From assembly GCA_029964075.1 (NCBI GenBank), contig CM057140.1, forward strand, positions 7,954,643 to 8,018,642: a DNA stretch of 64,000 nucleotides, written 5' to 3'. Of the stretch, positions 1-12,009 are shown piece after piece. The stretch comes from Patiria pectinifera. Its lineage: Eukaryota > Echinodermata > Asteroidea > Valvatida > Asterinidae. Made by a program: the position numbers and the translations under genes. Below the pieces are notes generated by a model. That model searched no databases and was not told where the DNA came from. It saw only the letters and a program-made list of their open reading frames with translations. How positions within the stretch are numbered: position 1 is the stretch's first letter; each line of letters begins with the position of its first letter.

Positions 1-1159
1 AGCCAAACGGTCCCTTTTTTTCCCCCAAAAAACGTTGTGGGGTCACTTTTCCTGCTAATGACTTTGCGTAGAAATTCTCACTGTGCATAATCAAACGCGA
101 ATTAATTGCGTCCTCTGTCGTTCTAATCGCGCCAGTCGGATATCGCTGTTATAATCGCTGTTATAATCGCTGTTATGATGACGTTATCGGTACTCTTTGT
201 GGGTCGGGCCAAACAAGTGTTATTCTTGAATATTTACACTGAGTACACCACCCACAAAACTCAACAAAAGCAATACATTGGAACCCCTCTAGCTTTTCAT
301 GTTAAAATTTGGCGGAATTTTTGGTTATTCGGGAACAAAAAAACACCCCGGCCCCCCAAAAAATTGTGTTCTGCCGGAATTGTCCGGCATTACTAGCACG
401 TTGTCGTAAAAGTTGATACCTTGATCCTGTCTTAACTTATTTTTTTTAAAATGGGGCTTGCGGTCGCTGCCGAATTTAACTGAGCGTGATGGGGAGTAAA
501 AAAAATAACCGTTTGATATTTTCTACTCAAACCCCAGGTGTAGGGGGTTTTGTATAGAAATATCTAGATACCAACCTTTACGACAATGTGTTAGTAATGA
601 AGACCGATCATCCATCACTTACCTGCGTCCACAAAAAGTCTACTTTAATTGGACTAGAAAATAGTCCAACTTGCACCCAGCTGACCCTTGCTGCATGTAG
701 TCAGCTGGGTACAAGTTTACTTTTTTTCTGTCAAATCTAGGTAACTGTGTTTATAGATATAAATAATCGTTCCTATACCGTCGTCTTCGATGAACCCCAT
801 CCACCGAGAAGAAGGTCTGGAGCAACTGACTCCTCGTCCTCCAGCAGTCGGGCACATCTTCCAGGCCTTGTCCCAGCAACCCTCCAGCTTCAACATCAGG
901 GTATCTAGAATTTTTTTTTTTAACAAAGCGAGCGTGGGTGAGGGGGGGGGGGGGAAACGGGGGCGTCAGACCCGAGAGGATGCTGAGCTATGAGCCATAT
1001 ATAGCAAGCGAAATGTACAGGCATTGATCAACATGTATACATTATTGACATAACCATGCACAACAATAAGCCTGACTATTGTGTATGCATAAATTGTAAA
1101 GTTTCGTGTATATATCCTCTATACGTGTCTCGATTTAGTTTGTTTCGGAGGACGTGGTT
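1..1159. other. Intergenic, no gene recognised
   Basis: Short uninformative reading frames only. A near-palindrome at about 661-720 (CAGCTGACCC ... GTCAGCTGGG) could form a hairpin. A poly-T and poly-G stretch lies at 908-953. Confidence 0.5.
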
Positions 1160-2790
1160 GAACAAAGGTAATTATGTGCGATGGTATGCCAGGCTGTGTG
1201 TTTCACGAAGAAATCAGAAAATTCTGTCAAAGGAATGGAGGGAAAGCCTGTGACATAGACTCCATCCGACATCACCGCAGCAACAAAACTTATGACAGAA
1301 CTTTTCAAAACCATCTGGGTTACACATCATCCCCAAAGACTGGTCAATATAATTGTCAAACTCCTGATGAAGCTGGATATCAGCAAGGCTTCTGGCCTAG
1401 ACGATGTCTCAACCCCTGAGCTTTTTTTGCCACACCATTGGCCAGACTCTTCCAGCTGTGCTTTGACAACGGACACATGCATGCCAGCCCAATGGAAGTA
1501 TGCAAATGTCATACCCTGCCACAAGAAAGGGGACAAACGCACACACCGCAGGTAACTATACATGCCCAGTCACTGCATGCTGTCATCTCAAAAGTGATGG
1601 AAAAGCTCATCAGCATGTAGATGTGGAGGCGCCTGGGCCAGCACCGCCTGATCTCCCACCGACAGTTTGGTTACAAACCATGCAGGACATTCCACATCAG
1701 ATGCCATGACATACATGTACATTTCACAGAGTCTCACACACTGCGCTTAAGTAGTGTCTGCCTTGACATCAGCAGAGCTCTTGATCGCGTCTGGCACCCT
1801 GGCTTGCTTGCTACAAGCTTGCTAAATAATGGCTTCTCTGGAACAGTGATTACCTCAAAGATCGATCACTGAAGGTCGTCTTGAGCGGAAAGGAATCTGA
1901 TGAAAAGATGATTAACGCTGGCGTACCTCAAGGCTCCGTGGGTCCCTGTTGTTTATCACCTTATTCCTGGATGACATATCATCAGACCTTACAAACCAGT
2001 CTATCCTGTATGCAGATGATGTCACCATAATTTCCTTCACTTGATCCAAACATGACAGGAACCCTGCAGCTAAGTCTCTCAACCAAGACCTGGACAAGAT
2101 TGAGACATGGGCTAATTAATATAAGGAACGTTCTGTTTGGAGCTGCCAAGTGTAAAACTATCACCATCTCAAATCGTAGAGATGCAGCAGGTACTCATCC
2201 TCCCCTCAGCTTTTTCAGCACTACACTTCTGCTGATACAGTGGATCTCCTGGACCTTATCCTGAGCAACAACCTGTCTTGTGGTGCAGTCTGCTGGTCAG
2301 CGGCTAGGACGTCTGAGAAGAGTTTCTCCTTATATCTTGCCTGCCAACAGAGCCATTATCTACAATACGCTCAAAGATGGAGTATGCGAGTACTGCCCTT
2401 GCTAACGTGATTCAATTCAGAACAAAGCTGAGCGTATCATCGGACTTTCTACCTAGACCATCGTATCCATCCATTGAGTCGCCGCAGGGCAGTATACGCA
2501 ACAACTCTATTCCATCGTACTGTTGATCAGGAGGCTCCAGAACTCCTCTGCCAGCTGGTACACTCCAGATTCAAGGCTTTGGCAGTCGGTCCGACCACAT
2601 CCTTCCAGTTGAGGTACCAAGATCAAAACAGAGTCAGCCATCAAAGGTCCTTTTTACCATCCACGGTCTGAATATGGAACTGCTCTTCCTGCCCACATAC
2701 CTACTATCAGAAAACAGGCCAGCTTCAGTAGGGAGGTGAATCGCTCTCTGGGCGACAAGCCGTCAGCAAAGGCCTAGTATCTATTAGTCA
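1160..2790 (+). mobile_element. Broken CR1-like non-LTR retrotransposon (3' half of RT ORF)
   Basis: Reading across frames gives reverse-transcriptase blocks in order: KLDISKASGLDDVSTPELF, MPAQWKYANVIPCHKKGDK, VISKVMEKLIS, QHRLISHRQFGYKPCR, CLDISRALDRVWHPGLL, INAGVPQGS, then the catalytic region seen as SILYADDVTIISF, and a C-terminal HRRAVYATTLFHRTVDQEAP. The finger/palm order and C-terminal style fit the CR1/jockey group. Several frameshifts and stops separate the blocks; the endonuclease and 5' end are missing (5' truncation, usual for LINEs). A TTA/TAT microsatellite at about 2878-2902 follows the 3' end. Confidence 0.82.
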
Positions 2791-2877
2791 ATAACGTTTC
2801 TTGCTGTTAATGCCCTCGGATATGCCTTGCATGAGAAAGCAACCTTTAAAACTGTAACAACTGGCGAGGGATCACCT

Positions 2878-2903
2878 TACTATTATTATTATTATTATTA
2901 TTT
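2878..2903 (+). repeat. (TAT)n tail after the LINE
   Basis: About eight copies of a 3-nt unit follow the RT remnant; some CR1/jockey LINEs end in short 3' microsatellites, so this is probably the element's 3' tail. Confidence 0.7.
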
Positions 2904-3556
2904 AATTATTTCTGGTAATGAAACCAAGGATTCCTCAAAAGTGCCCTAGGCACTGTGGCTCGCAAGCCTGAGGAAACCTGTAGAGAGGAGACAATGAGAA
3001 GAAATTACAGTTTTAGTGGTGGGAGGAAAACCCCATTAAAAATATTTTGGGGAAAACCCAAGGAATCAGCGATAGGACTGTAAAACCAGCAAAGTATTTT
3101 GTAGAGTGCTGCTTAAGAGGATCGAGACAGCTATCGACACCAAGCTGAGGCAAGAGCAAGCGGGAGTTCAGGAAAGGAAGAGGGTGTATATAGATCAATT
3201 TTTTTTACTACGCGACATCGTAGAACAGCGGCTGAGTGGAATACCCGCTTACATGTGTCCACGGGCGTCGCTTTCAAGGTTTATTGTCCCCGAATTTAGC
3301 AGATAACTTTCCAAAACTTTCAGGAAAGTTTTTTTTTATTATGACTTTTACATCAGTGTTCATCGAGCACAGGATTTGTTAATTTCAAAATGGAATCGTC
3401 AACTCGCGTTTGAGCCCTTTAATAAGGATTTTCTTTTTATCAGAACAGAAGGTACCAGTTGCATATTTGCTAAATACGGATGGACAGTTTTTGAAATCCT
3501 GTACTACACTTATAATCAACTTTAACTCTAACTAGAGGTTGTAGGAACAACCACAC
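2904..3556. other. Intergenic, no gene recognised
   Basis: Nothing recognisable on either strand beyond AT-rich unique-looking sequence. Confidence 0.4.
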
Positions 3557-4710
3557 GGTGTTGGGCCATGGATTACCGCAAACTTTGCCACACACATCAA
3601 CTCAAAATGTGCATGTTGAAATCCATGTAAGTTGAATTTTTCAACATGCCGCCAGAGGGCGCTTTAAGATTTGATGACGTCACCTGTAAACTTTTTATAC
3701 AGTACTGCCTAGGCAGACACTCACATCATTGAAAGCAAGTTCGCATCTTCTGCCAATTTTAAATAATAAGGCACTTCCGGTTTCGACCGGAAGAAAGGGT
3801 CACGTGATTTTGCACTTAATACCAAAAATGAAGACCCTGCAATATTGTATCGATTGCCATAAAAAACAAAATCAAATCTGTAGCAGTTGATTTTATATTG
3901 ATTTTCAAAGATTAAATCTAGAAATCTTTGATTGCTTGTAATATGATACTTGATGACGTCATTGTGACGTTATTACCAGAAAGTTCAAGAGCTATTTTAA
4001 CTGTGCTATATATATAGCCAAATCTTGATTATATTTATCACGGTTGTTTTTTTTAGCAATTTTTGAAGGTTTAAAGGTCTTTTTATTGTAACTTCCGATC
4101 TGATGACGTAATCAATTTTTTTTTCGCGCATAGGTCTTGTCTGCATTAAGGTCATCATGTACATTAATTTTGAAGCGAATACTGCAAACTTCGCCACAGA
4201 CATCAAGTGAAAATGCTTTTTTGACATTTTTAACCTGCCGCTAGAGGGCGCTCCAACTCTTCATGGCGTCACCCATTATTTTTTTTGAAAGGCCAATCCA
4301 GGCAGACACCTACATCATTAAAAGCGAATTCATATCTTTTTCCACTTTCAAATTATTAGGCACTTCCGGTTTCGACCGGAAGGAAGGGTCACGTGATTTT
4401 ACGCGCACAAGATAAAATGAAGAGCATGTATTATCATGTCGATTCCCACGAAATTCAAGTTCTGGTCTGTCACGGTTGATTATATATGGAATTTCAAACA
4501 TTAAATCTATTAAACTTTCAAGTGATGTCACGTGACCCGTGATGACGTCATAATGACGTAATTACAAAAAGCACATCTCAGTGGATTGTGCATTCATGTA
4601 TTGACAAATGAAGTTCATATAACAGTTCTGGAAACGAATTGTGTCTTGGAGAATAATAATAACATTGAACCCATACAATAACAATAGGTTTTGGGCTAAA
4701 GCCCAACACC
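3557..4710. mobile_element. TIR element made of two diverged direct copies
   Basis: Ends match as GGTGTTGGGC / GCCCAACACC. Inside, a ~590-bp unit occurs twice: GCACTTCCGGTTTCGACCGG at 3771 and again at 4360, each preceded by a 'GCCGCnAGAGGGCGCT' block and followed by GGGTCACGTGATTTT. No coding capacity. A non-autonomous DNA element is the simplest reading; target duplications are not clear. Confidence 0.5.
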
Positions 4711-4819
4711 TAAATATTGTTTTGACTGACGCAAGAATCATGTTGTGTTCGTCAGATCACTATACATGTATCATTACGTCTCAGCGTAAGCCAAGAGAAC
4801 ACACACAGGCCTAACAGTG

Positions 4820-5640
4820 AATCTACACTGTAAAAATGACGTTTAGAGTATATAATCACATTTCTAAACACACATATGTACCCACTTTTTTTCACATGTT
4901 TAGCCCACGACATGTTTAGAGTTTGCATTTAAATGTTTAAATTTTGACATGTTTAGCTTTAACATTTAATCGACTTCTGTTGTATACGTTAGGATAGGTT
5001 TCCAGAAAGTAACTGCATATTTACAGAATCATTTACAGAGGTGGGAGCCAGACTTTTATATTATTGGGATTTAACTTGTTTCACATTACTTAAAGTAGAA
5101 TGTACCAATGCTACGATATGCCTAACCTGATTTACACTAGGCTCACTTGAACTTGTGGTGGTTTAGCTTTATATTCAGCTATTCCCACCATGATGAAGTC
5201 ACGGGTTCACCATGAATAATTTCAATATTTAAATACGAAAAGAGGTTTATCGCGAGTTTTCAATTATGTTTGCAAAAATCGAAATTCTATCATGGATTCG
5301 TTTGGATAATTACACATTTCGGTCAAGAAAGTGCGTTTTTGGACAAAATGCACAATTCAACATGACTTTTGTTCTGATTGGCCAGTGCTGCGTAATGAGC
5401 TCTGACATTCTCTGTAAATAAACATGTCTCCAAAACTAAATATGTTTATAGCTTTGTGGCGTTAACAAACACTTTCCTAAACGCGTTCAATGCAAATATG
5501 TCAACATTGTGTTGAAACGCTAAGCACGTTTAGTTTCGTGACGTTAAAAAGGAGTTATAAGCGTTCAGCATTTAAACACATTTCTAAATGCATTTAGCTG
5601 TAAACACGTTTTAAACGAGTTTAAAACCTGAACATCAATG
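4820..5640. repeat. GTTTA/TAAAC-rich repeat stretch
   Basis: Variants of CACATTTCTAAACACG and ACATGTTTAGAG recur in both orientations (for example near 4860, 4900, 5465 and 5578), suggesting another short-repeat non-autonomous element. Ends not resolved. Confidence 0.35.
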
Positions 5641-5835
5641 TTACAAGGTACTTACATTGAGCGAGGGTTTCTATTTTGAAAACGCGAATTCTAAAAAATA
5701 AATTCTATAAAATCTAGAAAGAAAGATCCTTTTAAGAATAGCTATCCACACGCGATACAAAATATTATTCATTTTGGAAAGACTCATCGACTGAAAACAA
5801 ATAGGCCCTCGTTTAGTCATTGAATAACTTTACAA

Positions 5836-6375
5836 ATTCGAAGTACAAGAACAGTACATCTTTCATAATTACGGTCCACTTCACGCATAGGTTCATGCTG
5901 CAGTTCTTCAAGGAAAGCGATAAGTTTCAATTGGTACCAATAAACTCCCAGGTCTCCAGGTCGCACTTCAGCTGGGTAGGCTAATACATTCCATTTAAGT
6001 CGGATAACAAGCATTTCCCGAACCACCAGTCTCCCTTGCAGTGTTGTGAACAATTCTGATGAGGTGCAATATCATTGTCACAGTCCTTGATTGTAAAGAG
6101 ATGTCCCCTTTGATGGCCAAGAGAGTCGCCAGCAGTGCTGCTGACGTCGTATTTGCCAATAGTCAGATTGCACTCCCTCGGCGACATTTGAAAATCTGCG
6201 TACTTCGCCCATGCCATGGTATTCTCCCAATCTCCTAAATCAACTCTTAGCTCCCATGTTTTTTTGTGAATCATAAGATGTCACACAGTGTGACCGAGTT
6301 ATCATTTCCTAACCAGAACTCACCAGAGAGATCGCCAAAGCCTATCTGGTACTCCGCCTAGTTACGATGTATGAT
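5836..6375 (-). pseudogene. Broken fibrinogen-related domain (FReD)
   Basis: Minus-strand reading shows the fibrinogen C-terminal fold in order: EYQIGFGDLSGEFWLGNDN, ELRVDLGDWENTMAWAKYADF, a central NLTIGKYDVSSTAGDSL, FTIKDCDNDIAPHQNCSQHC, the KGDWWFGKC and DLNGMY motifs, then GVYWYQLK and SLKNCSMNL. These keep the calcium-site DxDND-like acidic run and the paired cysteines. The frame is interrupted: a TAG stands where Trp is expected before EYQ, a frame change follows NDNSVTL, a TAG follows NGMY, and the last ~40 residues need two further frame changes. No splice sites explain these. Function in live relatives: secreted lectin-like or matrix binding (ficolin, tenascin, angiopoietin and FREP families). 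This copy looks dead; sequencing error at every site is unlikely. Confidence 0.8.
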
Positions 6376-6839
6376 AAGAGCATCTCGCAACTTCGATTCA
6401 AAGAGCTTTTAGTCAGTGAGTGCCCTCATCAGCATCAAAATACACACTACTGTACATTTCATAAATTGTTTTGGCTGTTCGCGTCTTGCAGCAAGGTTCA
6501 ACTCGCACATTCTATTGCAAGTTATTAAAGTTAAACGACTTGCAACGTTCATTCATGCAGCATTCCCGTCCGCAGATAACGCGAGTCATTACAATAATGT
6601 GTGAATATGCCAAATCTCTCAGGGTGCGATCTTCGGCAGCATGAAACGTTGACAGGCGCTGGTGACAGTGACGTAATATTCCAACTATACAGTTAAAGCT
6701 GAACCTAATAAAACGATGAGTCGACAGCAAACCAAATTCCCCTTATAAAATGCCATCATCTAAACTTCTGGAAAAATCTCAGTTGATACTTCGTAGCACC
6801 GATCACTATCTTGTGCATTTGAAGTTCTGAATCGATGCG

Positions 6840-7114
6840 CATGGGCGTCGCCAGGATATTTTCTAGAGGGGGGCAACACATATTTTCCCCAAACAATTCT
6901 TGTATTTCTCTCGATTTATCAGTTTTAGAGGGGGGCAGGGACATTTTGCCCCCCCCCAACTCATTAAATTTACACCACTATGACTTCGCACCTCTTTTTC
7001 TTTTCTTTTTTCTCTTTTTTCCCTTTTTTGTTTTGTTTTGTTTTTTTGGTTGCTTTTCCGGGGGGGGGGGGGCCAAGCGCCCCCTTGCCCCCCCCCCCCC
7101 TCGCGACGCCCATG
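6840..7114. mobile_element. Small hAT-like element with G/C tracts
   Basis: Ends CATGGGCGTCGC / GCGACGCCCATG, with an exact 8-bp target duplication TCGATGCG at 6832-6839 and 7115-7122. 8-bp duplications and short TIRs are the hAT pattern. The interior is non-coding with long G and C runs that create spurious Gly/Pro-rich frames. Confidence 0.85.
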
Positions 7115-7557
7115 TCGATGCGAACTGATATCGATACAGTTTGTTGGTTGATGCTGGAGGTTTTAGAATACGATCAAAACTGTCCGGTGAAGCCTGTGAT
7201 TGTCGATTTAAGTAAAGCGTCTATTTCGTAGTGTAGATGCAGTTAAGCGATACCTGTGTGGTTGACTGAACCCACTGCGATACGATGTGTAAGGCACTGA
7301 TTGGTCGATATGCGTGACGTTATTGTATTAACCAATGAAATTGAGACCGGTGTATTTGACATTTATTGTATACAAATGTGATTGGCTAATGATTATTAGT
7401 CGTCCAGTGAGTAAGAAAAACAGAGTAGCCTGAAATATGTGGACAAGTTGAATTGAGTCACCTATAGGCGTCGTATATGATACCCTATAGGCCTATACTA
7501 ACCCGAGTTATACCAAAATTACTTTCTTTCTTTTAATTAGAAAATGTACTTATCACG

Positions 7558-9190
7558 CAGTGGTGTAACCGGGGGGGGGGGGGCAAGGGTGCCCCCCCCC
7601 CAGCGGATGTCCGTGCCCCCCCCCTATTTGAAATCTTGAAATTGACACACAATTATATACCGCGCTGTCGAAATGAGCGCTTGGACTGGTGTTCATATCT
7701 AAAAGCAAGTATGCGTACGCCAATGTATTTACACTTTCTCATGCCAAAACTGTTGGGCAAACGCTGTAATAATTACGCATGGCTGTATAATGTCGAATGC
7801 AAGCACATGTGAATTTCACGAGCACATCGAGCTCGCCGTTAGTAGTATTGTAGTTGCAAGTTTTGAAACAGTGGATGCCATACTACTGAGCACCCTGCAT
7901 ATTGGCAAGACATTTCTTCCCCGTGAGTATGTTCTTCGTAAATTTATAGTCTAAGCTGATTTTTGCAGCTGCTCATAATTTCATTTAAAATACATTCATT
8001 TTTGGGAGTGTGCATGCTGTTATAGTTGCTGGCCCTGCTCCAATATATTGAGAAAAAATCCACCGTTTCAGTCATACGAAACAAAAAATATCGTTACAAC
8101 TTGGAATGCAGCGATAGCCCATCATGAAAACGCTGAATTCCATGAAAGCCTATCATGGGAACGTGGAAATCCGTGGTAGGTTATCGTGGAAACGTGGCAT
8201 TCCGTAATAAGCTATCATGAATAAGTGGAATTCCGTGATATGCTATCGTGGAAACGCGGAATACTGTGATAGCCTATCAAAAAAACGTGGAATGCAGCGA
8301 TAGGGTATCTCAGCAACATGGCATTCCGTGATGTTTTATCGTGACAAAGCGAAATGCAATGATATCGTTAGCCTACACAATATTCCACGTTTCCACGACA
8401 GCTCATCACGGAATTACATGCTTGCATGATAGCCTATCACCGAATTTTATGTTTCTGTGATAGGCTATAACGATATTCCACGTTTCCGTGATGAGCTATC
8501 ACAGTATTCCACATTTCCATGACAGCCTATCACGGAATTCCACATTTCTGTGATAGGCTATCACAGTTTTCCACGTTACCACAATAACCTATCACGGAAT
8601 TTCACATTTCTGTGATAGGCTATCACAGTATTCCACGTTTCCACGATAGCCTTTCAGGGAATTCCATGTTTCCAAAATATTTTATCTCAGTAACGCAGTA
8701 ACGCAGTAACGCAGATGGTCATACACGCTTCCGTATAGCGGAGTCCCTAACTCCCTACAGGCATGAGCATCTTCCTGTAAACGTTTATATTTATTTTGAC
8801 CATGTTTTGGGGCTTTTTTGCCCGATTTCACATCTTTTCCTGCACAAGTTTCCTGGTTTTCTTTTCATGTGAAATGTTCATTCTCATGCGTGCCCTAAAA
8901 AAACGGACTCCACAAAAATATTGTCCGGAAAGCACAACAATAGAAAAATCCAGTTGTTTTAAGTTGTATTGGTAAGATTTGTTAACAACAGGAGCGTAAC
9001 TCCTGGTGGTTGTGTTTCAGTATAACAGCTATAGCATTTACGTCCATATGATATGCAGCAGACTTTATCAGTCCCAAAACGAAAAAGGCAAGTCAAATCT
9101 CAATTGCTTTCAGTGCCTACTTGAAAAAAATGTGCGCACCCCCAGGTGCCCCCCCCCCGATGTTTCACCCCAGTTACGCCCCTGGATTTC
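7558..9190. mobile_element. Possible TIR element enclosing the palindromic array
   Basis: Left end CAGTGGTGTAACCGGGG at 7558 resembles the reverse complement of CCCAGTTACGCCCCTGG near 9170, and both ends adjoin C/G runs. No target duplication was found, so the link between the two ends is tentative. Confidence 0.35.
8090..8690. repeat. Mirrored array of ~36-bp palindromic repeats
   Basis: Variants of GATAGCCTATCATGGAAACG and its reverse complement CGTTTCCACGATAGC, alternating with GGAATTCCGTGATA-type blocks, run for ~600 bp. The first half (to about 8360) has one orientation (GTGGAAT), the second half the other (ATTCCAC), so the array as a whole is an inverted repeat. Confidence 0.8.
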
Positions 9191-9223
9191 ATACTTGGGA
9201 TATGTGTTTTGCCGGAGTGGAAA

Positions 9224-9267
9224 GTAATTCTGTCCCCCGGTAAAAGTGTCCGGGGGGACAGAATTAC
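9224..9267. repeat. Perfect 17-bp stem hairpin
   Basis: GTAATTCTGTCCCCCGG, a short spacer, then its reverse complement. Further single copies of the same GTAATTNTGTCCCCC motif follow to about 9330. Confidence 0.75.
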
Positions 9268-9931
9268 CTAAGTAAAAGTGTTCTCCCCGGCCCGTTAAAT
9301 CTGTCCCCCTCCCGGTAATTTTGTCCCCCGAGGTTTTGTTTGGGGTCCCTCTCTTTTGAAACCTGGAAGGCCAGTTCTCTTTATTGTTTTTATGAATTCA
9401 CTCTACAAGGTATACATTTTGGACTTTTAGTCTGCCTTTCATGAATATAAAAATAGTTACTATTAGATGATAATTATGTGAACACAATGTTTCGATTCGG
9501 AGTACGGTAAAATCTATCGCGATTCTACCGCGATAGGTCAATACAGCGGCGATGCATGGCGATGGCCCTCGTCTCATTGATACAACGCCTACTTGGATTG
9601 GTCTGTGTTCCCATCATAGCGCGTAACGAAATTTCCTATTGGATGAATTTCCATTGTGGGGGAGACGCATTATGAACACGTGATAACATTGATCCCATTA
9701 GTCTTACTATTTGTATTTCTTTTGGTGATTAATAAAAACACATTGTGCCTGGAATATAAAAAAAATACCAAAACGCAATTTGCAGTTATTGCCGTCTTTA
9801 TTTTTATGAGTCATTTTTTTTTTTATAAAAGTGTGGTTTTGTAATAAGACGCTTCAACTTATCTATCTGGAAAGCACTCATTGCGTGCAAAAAGGTTTCT
9901 GACTGTGTCAGTAGAGGGCGCTGTCTATTAT

Positions 9932-10140
9932 CATGGGCGTCGCGAGGGGGGGAGGCAAGGGGGGGGGGGGCGCTTGTCCCCCCCGGAAAAGCAAACGACC
10001 CCCCCCCCCCCAAAAAAGGAAGAAATAAAATGAAAAAAAAAATATAAAAAAGAGGGACGAAGTCATAGTGGTGTAAATTTAATGGGTTGGGGGGGGGGGC
10101 AAAATGTCCCTGCCCTCTCTTAAACTGATAAATCGAGAAC
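9932..10140. mobile_element. Partial copy of the CATGGGCGTCGC hAT-like element
   Basis: Starts CATGGGCGTCGCGAGG and runs in reverse orientation relative to the copy at 6840-7114 through the C/G tracts and the ACTGATAAATCGAGAA block, where it stops; the last ~70 bp and the second TIR are absent. Confidence 0.7.
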
Positions 10141-10439
10141 ATCGCCTATCGCCTATCTCGAAAACTAAAGCGTTTTCGGCCTCTCGTCCCATGGACTAAT
10201 ATGATCGCTACTTGGATTTACCCAAAGACACAAACTAAAACAAAAGAATAAGCTGATTAGTCTTCAGGAAAAACAATACTATCAAAACTTTTGGCAATTT
10301 GCCAAGAAATGTTGTCAGGGCGTTGTTGTCTCAATAGCGAAGTGCAGAAACCAACATTCTCCAAAGAGCATGCTGATGTATTTTATCCATCGAAATATTC
10401 TTATAACCTACATTAAACATTTTGTATATTTTCCTTTAC

Positions 10440-10870
10440 GTCTTGCTTTATAATAAGAAGGCAAATGGCCCATTTATATAGAGTTTAATGCACTCTTGAA
10501 AAATAATACACCTTTGTGTTTCATATATATTACTTTTCTTTTCAACTTTGTATTGCCATTTTACGGGTAGTTTGGTGTCTTTTTGGTTTTGAACATCCAT
10601 TTTCATGACTTAAACTGTGATGTCATTTCAAGCAAAAACTTCAGTGTAAGAGCTACCTCTTCAAAACTTCCCAGAATTTCGGAGTTTTCGAGGTTGCAAA
10701 GTTCCTCTTTTTCTTGATGATTCATTGTATTTTCAGTACCACAATGAACCAACTTTATGCACAAATATTTCAATGAGCAAATTTTGGGTAACAAAAAACC
10801 CTTAAATGTGCCTGAAATAACATTTAGCTATAGTTGTCAGGAAAAAGACGAAACATTTTATTTAATTTAA
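10440..10870. repeat. Dispersed repeat R1, copy 1
   Basis: Shares ordered blocks with 17330-17770: ACACCTTTGTGT, GTNTTTTTGGTTTT, TGTGATGTCATTTCA and CCAGAATTT. Non-coding. Probably a short interspersed or miniature element of unknown class. Confidence 0.6.
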
Positions 10871-11337
10871 ACAGGAGCATGTTTAACAATTTTATTAAAA
10901 AAGGATATTTCATTGTTACGCACAAAATACGTTCCATGGTAAGAATTTACCCATTTATGGACGTCATGAATTGGCCATTGAAAGATATTCATATTGTATT
11001 ATATGGAATGCTGTCTTATGTATTATATAGACCTTCTCTCATATTGAATAAAGATATGAATGAAAAATTAATGAACATCTCTGTAGGCCCTTAGTCTGGA
11101 ATAGTCGCTTGCACAGTATTCTTGCGATTAATTATGCAAAACACCACTGCGTCTTCTAGATTCTGACCATTCAGCAGCGCCTTCTATCGGTCTTCGGCAA
11201 ACCTTTGTTGTATTGCAAAAACATGGCAGCCTCAGATAAATAGGTCCTATCGTTAGCTTACATTCTTTAAAAAAATCCAATAAAAGGGGGTGAAGTTTTT
11301 CTTTTCATAGTTATATTTGATGATAGGGCGTAAATGG

Positions 11338-12003
11338 TCTGTCACACTGTCACGTTCTGGCATGGAGTTCGTACCGCGACCAAAAACTTTGACTAAAACA
11401 TGTTGGGAACGCAGATGACGGCGTGGGGACTCATTGATACTAGGTGAGGAGTTCAGAGGGACTCCAAGAACTTCGCTGAACGCCAAACTGCCACGTTCGT
11501 TGCACGAAACAAACGCCGCGCCTCGGCGTTTTGACCAGAATTGAAAACACGCAGGCCGACGGGAGTGACGTCGTGAGAACCCCACGGGCGTGAATGCATC
11601 AGGACTGCGCGTCTCCTCTGCGTCTCCTGCGTCTATGCCGTTAAAAATGTGAAGACTCACGATGACTATCGCCCGTTTTCACATGTACGTTATAAGGTCG
11701 CATCAAGTGCGCAATAAGGACTCCACGAACGTCGAACGAACTTATTGGACGCCATGAGGAAGCAGCGAGGACGCAGAGGACGCCGAGCAGACCTCTAATT
11801 GGTCTTGAATGGAACTCATAGAGAACGCCGCAAGGACGCCATAGAACGCCACACGGACGTCTTAGTCTTTCAGTGGACTTCACATAGACGCCTTGCAAGC
11901 CACTGGCGCCATAAATCCTGCGTCTTCACGGTGTTTTGTTACATTTGCAAGAATTTCAACAACGCAATATGAACGCTATGCATGGACGTGACAGTGTGAC
12001 AGG
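11338..12003. mobile_element. TIR element with CTGTCACACTGTCACGT ends
   Basis: Left CTGTCACACTGTCACGT and right ACGTGACAGTGTGACAG are inverted. The interior is richer in GC than its surroundings with many GGACGCC/AGGACGC-like words; reading frames there (11253-11898) have no recognisable domain. Superfamily not determined. Confidence 0.6.
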
Positions 12004-12009
12004 GCCTTA

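Noticed and set aside
6835-7231. Gly/Pro-rich frames near G tracts (also at 9804, 27695, 36956, 37318)
   Set aside because: Products of G/C runs in hAT-like elements.
11253-11898. Two minus-strand frames of 135 and 85 codons
   Set aside because: They lie within a TIR element made of GGACGCC-like words and show no domain.
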